A stretch of DNA of 64,000 nt, taken from Microlunatus lacustris (lineage in GTDB: Bacteria > Actinomycetota > Actinomycetes > Propionibacteriales > Propionibacteriaceae). Shown here piece after piece: positions 59,332-64,000 of the stretch. The stretch covers positions 62,001 to 126,000 of the forward strand of contig BAAAJN010000004.1 of assembly GCA_039527025.1 (NCBI GenBank), read 5' to 3'. Made by a program: the position numbers and the translations under genes. Numbering within the stretch: position 1 is the first letter of the stretch; each line of letters starts with the position of its first letter. The notes below the pieces were generated by a model. That model searched no databases. It was not told the DNA's origin and saw nothing but the letters and a program-made list of their open reading frames with translations.

Positions 59332-60389
59332 GACGCTGCCTCGGCCCGGCGGCCCGGAGCGGGGCCGGTGCTGCCGCGCTCCTCCAGCCGGGGGCGGAAC
59401 GAGATGGCGTGGCCAGGTGCCCGGGAGCCCAGCAGCTCCGCCATCCGGTGCCAGGCCTGCTCCCCGAGCTCGGCCACCGGCACGGACGCGGTGGTGAGCG
59501 GGGGCGTGAGGTAGCGGGCGAAAGGGATGTCGTCGAACCCGGTGACGGAGACGTCTTCCGGCACCCGCACCCCTCGGTCGGACAGGGCGCTCATCAGACC
59601 CATGGCCACCAGGTCGTTGAAGGCCAGCACGCCCGTCGCGGCGGACCGGACGACGTCGTCGGCGGCCCGGTGCCCGTCGGCGAAGTTCACCCCGCAGGGC
59701 ACGACCTGCACGGCGACCTCGGGGTGCTCGGCGGAGAAGGCCCGGACGGCGGCCAGGCGTTGCTGGTGCGACGAGCTCTGCGGAGCTCCGGCCAGATGGA
59801 GCAGGGTGCGGTGCCCCTGGAGCCGCAGGAGCTCGAGCAGGTCGGTCAACCCGCTCCGGTAGTCGGCCGAGACGGCCGGGGTGACCGAGGACCTGGCCTC
59901 GCGGTTGACCAGCACCACCGGCTGCAGCTGGGTCAGCAGGTGCCGCAGCTCCTCCTCCGGCATCCGGGGAGCGCAGAGCACGATGCCGTCGCAGCGCCGC
60001 CGGGTCTCCACGGCGAGGATGCGCTCCTCGGCCACCGATTCGGCGGAGTCGGCGACGAGGACGTGGTAGCCCTCCCGTGCCGCCGCCCGGCTCAGGCCGC
60101 GCAGCACGCCGTGGAAGGTCGGGTTCTCCAGGTCGGGGACCACGACGGCGACGGTGCTGGTCCGACCCAGGACGAGGCTGCGCGCCAGCGGGCTGGCGGT
60201 GTAGTCCAGCTCGGCCGCGGCGGCTCTGACCTTCGCCGCCAACGACTCGTCCACCCGCGCGGTCCCGTTGATGACCCGGGAGACCGTGGACGGCGAGACC
60301 CCGGCCCGGGCCGCCACGTCGGCGATGGTCCGTGAGCGTTCCTGCGGTCGGCCGGCCACCTGGTCTCCCTCCGTCGGCTGCTGGCGCAC
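59328..60389 (-). CDS. LacI-family repressor
   Basis: This 353-residue regulator has N-terminal headpiece RTIADVAARAGVSPSTVSRV with INGTARVDE and hinge ASPLARSLVLGRTSTVAVVV, then the periplasmic-binding-like effector domain (GVLAFNDLVAMGLMSALSDR, GVRVPEDVSVTGFDDIPFAR, YLTPPLTTASVPVAELGEQA). GTG 60389 begins a 15-residue extension before the headpiece. Four GAAARCGCTTYC sites in the window fit its expected binding. The probable effector is a sugar from the rhamnoside pathway. Confidence 0.9.
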   Translation of the reverse strand: MRQQPTEGDQVAGRPQERSRTIADVAARAGVSPSTVSRVINGTARVDESLAAKVRAAAAELDYTASPLARSLVLGRTSTVAVVVPDLENPTFHGVLRGLSRAAAREGYHVLVADSAESVAEERILAVETRRRCDGIVLCAPRMPEEELRHLLTQLQPVVLVNREARSSVTPAVSADYRSGLTDLLELLRLQGHRTLLHLAGAPQSSSHQQRLAAVRAFSAEHPEVAVQVVPCGVNFADGHRAADDVVRSAATGVLAFNDLVAMGLMSALSDRGVRVPEDVSVTGFDDIPFARYLTPPLTTASVPVAELGEQAWHRMAELLGSRAPGHAISFRPRLEERGSTGPAPGRRAEAAS

Positions 60390-60457
60390 GGGGATGGTTC
60401 CTACCCCCGCAGAGCCCCGTCACGCGCTAGCCGTGCGCGCAGCCTATCGTGTAGCGT

Positions 60458-60469
60458 GAAAACGCTTTC
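60458..60469. promoter_or_regulatory. LacI-type operator 4 (GAAAACGCTTTC)
   Basis: It lies in the divergent space between the LacI gene and the SDR gene, 57 bases before the SDR ATG, and could control both. TAGCGT just upstream may be a -10 hexamer. Confidence 0.65.
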
Positions 60470-60525
60470 TGCGCCGGGTCGCGACACCCGGTCGACGACC
60501 GAGCCGAGCCAGACAGGGACCAGCC

Positions 60526-61470
60526 ATGGACCACCGCGACGCCGCGACGCCTCCTGCACCCGGTCGGGTGCTCGTCACCGGAGGAGCGGGTCGGCTGGGC
60601 CGGACCGTGGTCGCGGGGTTGCGGGAGCGGGGGCACGTGGTGCTGTCGGTGGACCGGGCACCGCACGACGACCCGGAGAGCGCGGTGGTCGACCTGCTGG
60701 ACTCCGCGGCGACCGAGGCCGTGCTGGCCGACTTCGGACCGGACTCCGTGGTGCACCTGGCGGCGATCGCGATCCCGTTCAGCGCGCCGGAGCCGGTGAT
60801 CCTGCAGACGAACACCATGCTCGCCTGGACCGTGCTGTCGGCGGCGGTCGATGCCGGGGTGGCGAAGGTGGTGGTGGCCAGCAGCCCGACCGTGCACGGC
60901 TACGGCGCCCCGACCGGCTGGGTGCCTGCGTCCCTGCCGCTGGACGAGGAGTCGCCGACCCGGCCCTGGAACGCCTACAGCCTCTCCAAGCTGACGGCCG
61001 AGCAGGTGATGCGCACGCTCGTCGCGCAGGTGGGGGACCGGGTGCGGTTCGCCGCGTTCCGGCCCTGCTACGTGATCGCCCCCGAGGAGTGGCGCGGAGC
61101 CCCCACCCAGCAGGGCCACACGGTGGCCGAGCGGCTGGCCGACCCGGCGCTGTCCGCGCCGGCCCTGTTCAACTACCTCGACGCCCGCGACGCGGCGGCG
61201 TTCGTCGACGCCCTGCTGACCGCGCTGCCCGCGATCGCCAACGGCGAGACCTTCCTGGTCGGCGCCGACGACGCCCTGGCCACCGCGCCCCTGGCCGAGC
61301 TGCTGCCCCGGTTCCACCCCGGTACGGCCCCGGCCGCCGGGGCGTTGACCGGGACCGCGCCGGCCTTCGCCAATGCCAAGGCCAAGGCCCTGCTGGGCTG
61401 GCAGCCGCGCCACAGCTGGCGCACCGAGCTGGCGGGCACGCCGCAGGCCGCGGCCCAGGCCACCCGGTGA
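60526..61470 (+). CDS. Extended SDR: NAD(P)-dependent sugar dehydrogenase/epimerase
   Basis: This 314-residue extended short-chain dehydrogenase has nucleotide-binding GRVLVTGGAGRLGRTVVAGL, substrate-side SSPTVHGYGAP and active site Y-x3-K in WNAYSLSKLTAEQVM. It is the first gene of a three-gene operon with a sugar-acid dehydratase. It may oxidise L-rhamnose or a related aldose to the lactone, the first step of a non-phosphorylative route; an epimerase role is equally possible from sequence alone. GACAGGGACC precedes the ATG. Confidence 0.85.
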   Translation: MDHRDAATPPAPGRVLVTGGAGRLGRTVVAGLRERGHVVLSVDRAPHDDPESAVVDLLDSAATEAVLADFGPDSVVHLAAIAIPFSAPEPVILQTNTMLAWTVLSAAVDAGVAKVVVASSPTVHGYGAPTGWVPASLPLDEESPTRPWNAYSLSKLTAEQVMRTLVAQVGDRVRFAAFRPCYVIAPEEWRGAPTQQGHTVAERLADPALSAPALFNYLDARDAAAFVDALLTALPAIANGETFLVGADDALATAPLAELLPRFHPGTAPAAGALTGTAPAFANAKAKALLGWQPRHSWRTELAGTPQAAAQATR

Positions 61471-62576
61471 GCGGACCGTCCGGCCCCCGGATCACGGAGC
61501 TCCGGACCCGGCTGCACGTGGCCTCGCTGCCGCGTCCCTGGGGGCCCACCGTGGGCGTCAACCACGTCGTCGAGGTCACCGTCGTCGACACCACCGGTGC
61601 CACCGGCACCGGCTTCAGCTGGACCCCCACGATCGGCGCCGAGGCCGTGCACGCGCTCCTGGAGCACGACATCGCCCGGGCCGTCGTCGGCTGGCCGGTC
61701 GAGCCGGAGGTGGTCTGGCCGGCGCTGTGGGCGCACCTGCACGAGGCCGGGTCCGGCGGGATCACCACCATCGCCCTGGCCGGGCTGGACCTCGCCCTGT
61801 GGGACCTCGCCGGCCGGCGGACCAACCGGTCGGTGGTCGAGCTGCTCGGCGCCCGCCGGGAGAGCGTGGCCGTCTACGGCAGCGGGGTGAACCTGCACTA
61901 CCCGCCGGTGGAGCTGCTGGCCCAGGCCCGTCGCTGGGTGGAGGCCGGGTTCGGCAGCGTCAAGATCAAGGTCGGCGGGCCCGACCTCGCCGTCGACTGC
62001 GAGCGGGTGGCGGCCGTCCGAGAGGTGATCGGACCCGACCGCGGCCTGATGCTGGACGCCAACCAGCGCTGGGACCTCGACCGGGCCACCACGGCGATGG
62101 CCGCCCTGGAGGCCTACCGGCCGGCCTGGATCGAGGAACCGCTGCGCGCCGACGACCTGGCCGGTCACGCCGAGCTGCGTCGCCGGATCGGCACCCCGGT
62201 GGCGATGGGGGAGAACCTGCACACCGTCTACCGCTTCCGCGACGCGCTGGACCTGGGGGCCTGCGACGTCGTCCAGCCCAACGTCGTCCGGGTCGGCGGG
62301 ATCACCCCGTTCCTCGCGATCGCCGCGCTGGCCGACGAGCGCGGGGTGGACCTGCACCCGCACCTGCTGCCGGAGGTCTCCGGCCAGCTGGCGCTGACCC
62401 TGGCCCGGCCGTGCCTGGTCGAGGAGGTGGAGGACGCCTCGTTGACCGCGCTGGGCCTGCTGGCCGACCCGCCCCCGGTGGTGGTGCAGGACGGGGAGCT
62501 GCGGGCCACCGGCACGCCAGGGCTCGGACTCGACTTCTCCGGGGCCCTGGTCGGAGTGCCGGGAGGGCGGGCATGA
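61467..62576 (+). CDS. Enolase-superfamily sugar-acid dehydratase (mandelate racemase group)
   Basis: This 369-residue enzyme has a capping domain and beta-barrel. Catalytic pieces are K-x-K in FGSVKIKVGGPD, metal ligands Asp (LMLDANQRWD), Glu (PAWIEEPLRADD) and Glu (VAMGENLHTVYR), and His in DLHPHLLPEVSG. Such enzymes dehydrate aldonates such as L-rhamnonate, L-fuconate or galactonate to 2-keto-3-deoxy acids. The specific substrate is inferred from the neighbouring rhamnosidase. GTG start overlaps the SDR stop (GTGA). Confidence 0.87.
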   Translation: MSGPSGPRITELRTRLHVASLPRPWGPTVGVNHVVEVTVVDTTGATGTGFSWTPTIGAEAVHALLEHDIARAVVGWPVEPEVVWPALWAHLHEAGSGGITTIALAGLDLALWDLAGRRTNRSVVELLGARRESVAVYGSGVNLHYPPVELLAQARRWVEAGFGSVKIKVGGPDLAVDCERVAAVREVIGPDRGLMLDANQRWDLDRATTAMAALEAYRPAWIEEPLRADDLAGHAELRRRIGTPVAMGENLHTVYRFRDALDLGACDVVQPNVVRVGGITPFLAIAALADERGVDLHPHLLPEVSGQLALTLARPCLVEEVEDASLTALGLLADPPPVVVQDGELRATGTPGLGLDFSGALVGVPGGRA

Positions 62577-64000
62577 GCGGCACCCCCGCCCGGCTGGTGC
62601 TCGTCGGCGTCCGCGGCTTCGGCGCGGTGCACGCTGCCCGGATCGCCCGGCTGCAGGAGGAAGGCCGGGTCGAGATGGTCGCCTGCGTCGACCCGCTCGT
62701 CGCCCTCGACGAGGCCTCTGCCCACGGTGCCCCGTTGCACCCCGACCTGTCGACGGCGCTGGCGGCCACCGGGCCCGTCGACGTGGTGGTGGTGGCCGCC
62801 CCGCTGGGCGAGCACTTCGCGCTGGCCGAGACCGCGCTCCGCAGCGGAGCCGACGTCTACCTGGAGAAGCCGCCGGTCGCCTCCCTCGAGGACTTCGACC
62901 GGCTGCTCGCCACCGAGGCCCTGACCGGCCGGGTGGTCCAGGTCGGCTTCCAGAGCCTCGGCTCGGAGGCGGTGGAGAGGTTCGTCGCCGACGACCTCGG
63001 GATCGGCCCGGTCACCCGGGTCGGCGCGGTCGGCGCCTGGTCGCGGCCGCTCGCCTACTGGCAGCGCTCGCCCTGGGCGGGCCACCGCAGTCTGGCCGGC
63101 CGACCCGTCGTCGACGGGGTGGCCACCAACCCCCTGGCCCACGCCGTCGCCACCGCCCTCGCGCTGGTCGGCGCCCGCACCGCGGACGACGTGGCCTCGG
63201 TCGACGTCGACCTCTACCGGGCGAACGCCATCGAGAGCGACGACACCTCGGTGGTCCGGATCCGCACCACCGCGGGCCGGGAGGTCACCTGCGCCCTGAC
63301 GCTGTGCGCGGCCGAGCAGCGCGAGCCGGTGCTGCACGTCGAGGCGACCGCCGGTGGGGCGGACTACCGCTACACCGTCGACGAGGTCGAGGTGCGCACC
63401 GCCGACGAGGTCCGCCACCTCACCCTCGGCCGGGAGGACCTGCTGGAGAACCTGCTCGACCACCGGGCCGGCGGCCGCCCGCTCCGCGTCCCGCTGGTCG
63501 CCACCGGGGCGTTCATGCGGGTGCTGGCCGCCGTCGCCGACGCCGACGACCCCGTCCGCATCGACCCGCGCGCGATCCGCTGGACGGGTGAGGGTGACGA
63601 GCGGCACCCCGTCGTCGAGGACGTCGAGCGCTGGCTGGAGCAGGCGGCCACCACCGGCCGGACCTTCCGCGAGCTCGGGGTGCCGTGGGCGCACGCCGGC
63701 CGTGACCGCGTGCTGGTCCGGGCCCGGGTCGGGGACCGCGAGGTGGCCGTCCACCACGACGGGGGCGGCACGCTGCCCACCTCGACCCCGCGCCCGGTGC
63801 TGCACCCCGTCCGCACGCTCGCCGGCGTGGTGCTGACCGCGCAGCACCCAGCCGACCACGACTGGCACTGCGGCGTCGGGGTGGCGATCCCCGACGTCGA
63901 CGGCAGCAATCTCTGGGGCGGCGGCACCTACCTGCCCGGCCAGGGCTACCAGCTGTTCGACGACCACGGCCGGGTCGACGGCGAGCCGCCGCTGGTGTCC
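62573..64000 (+). CDS. Gfo/Idh/MocA oxidoreductase fused to a DUF6807 (PmoA-like) domain, partial
   Basis: The frame is open to the window edge (476 codons seen). Residues 1-340 form a Gfo/Idh/MocA oxidoreductase (ARLVLVGVRGFGAVHAARIA, DVVVVAAPLGEHFALAE, E-K-P in DVYLEKPPVASLEDFDRLLA). From about residue 365 a second domain begins (GVPWAHAGRDRVLVRARVGD, VVLTAQHPADHDWHCGVGVA, IPDVDGSNLWGGGTYLPGQG), matching the DUF6807/PmoA-type domain found in actinobacterial sugar loci. The ATG overlaps the dehydratase stop (ATGA). The C-terminus is outside the window. Confidence 0.85.
   Translation, partial: MSGTPARLVLVGVRGFGAVHAARIARLQEEGRVEMVACVDPLVALDEASAHGAPLHPDLSTALAATGPVDVVVVAAPLGEHFALAETALRSGADVYLEKPPVASLEDFDRLLATEALTGRVVQVGFQSLGSEAVERFVADDLGIGPVTRVGAVGAWSRPLAYWQRSPWAGHRSLAGRPVVDGVATNPLAHAVATALALVGARTADDVASVDVDLYRANAIESDDTSVVRIRTTAGREVTCALTLCAAEQREPVLHVEATAGGADYRYTVDEVEVRTADEVRHLTLGREDLLENLLDHRAGGRPLRVPLVATGAFMRVLAAVADADDPVRIDPRAIRWTGEGDERHPVVEDVERWLEQAATTGRTFRELGVPWAHAGRDRVLVRARVGDREVAVHHDGGGTLPTSTPRPVLHPVRTLAGVVLTAQHPADHDWHCGVGVAIPDVDGSNLWGGGTYLPGQGYQLFDDHGRVDGEPPLVS

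Overview
The window is very GC-rich, densely coded actinobacterial DNA. GTG starts are common, many genes look leaderless, and the gene families (ClgR, GAF-ANTAR proteins, TIGR03086, DUF2332, ECF sigma with an anti-sigma-like partner) suit the Geodermatophilaceae (Blastococcus, Geodermatophilus or Modestobacter type). That placement is an inference from gene content. No rRNA, tRNA, CRISPR array, phage or insertion sequence was seen.

Region 1-31 kb is a mosaic of small stress, sensory and housekeeping genes mixed with decaying ones. It holds an ArsR/AHSA1 pair, a DevS/DosS-like two-GAF kinase, a BLUF protein and a B12-binding light-sensor-type protein, a secreted SGNH hydrolase, an MFS exporter, an AraC regulator and an NRAMP-like carrier. 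After these come adhP, ppk2, a universal stress protein, a PNPOx-like protein, two ANTAR proteins and a fatty-acid desaturase. Two DosR-type palindromes (22468 and 25946) tie adhP and the stress protein to a hypoxia/dormancy-style regulon. Broken genes are frequent here: a shuffled S51 peptidase, an intradiol dioxygenase, a quinone reductase, a GNAT, a cupin, DUF1003, a universal stress protein and a truncated SRPBCC.

Region 31-37 kb is a ribose-type ABC importer (two permeases, a double ATPase, a lipoprotein) with a divergently regulated RpiR repressor and two matching palindromes. Region 37-50 kb holds DUF2332, GNAT, a secreted M28 aminopeptidase and a ClpP1-ClpP2 pair facing a ClgR-type activator. 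It then has a patatin phospholipase, an SRPBCC protein, an ECF sigma/anti-sigma pair, and an FAD oxidoreductase overlapping a microbial rhodopsin gene.

Region 50-64 kb is a carbohydrate island, most simply for L-rhamnosides. It contains a CUT1 ABC importer without its own ATPase, Gfo/Idh/MocA oxidoreductases, a GH106-type alpha-L-rhamnosidase, a KDPG-type aldolase, an esterase-like hydrolase, a LacI repressor, an SDR dehydrogenase and an enolase-superfamily sugar-acid dehydratase. Four copies of a LacI operator (GAAARCGCTTYC) mark its promoters. The dehydrogenase, dehydratase and aldolase together fit a non-phosphorylative sugar-acid route.

Several otherwise intact genes (BLUF, AraC, DUF1003, rhodopsin, and perhaps the kinase N-terminus) are broken by one-base differences, mostly in short G or C runs. 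This points either to sequencing error or to very recent inactivation and should be settled before any of them is called a pseudogene.
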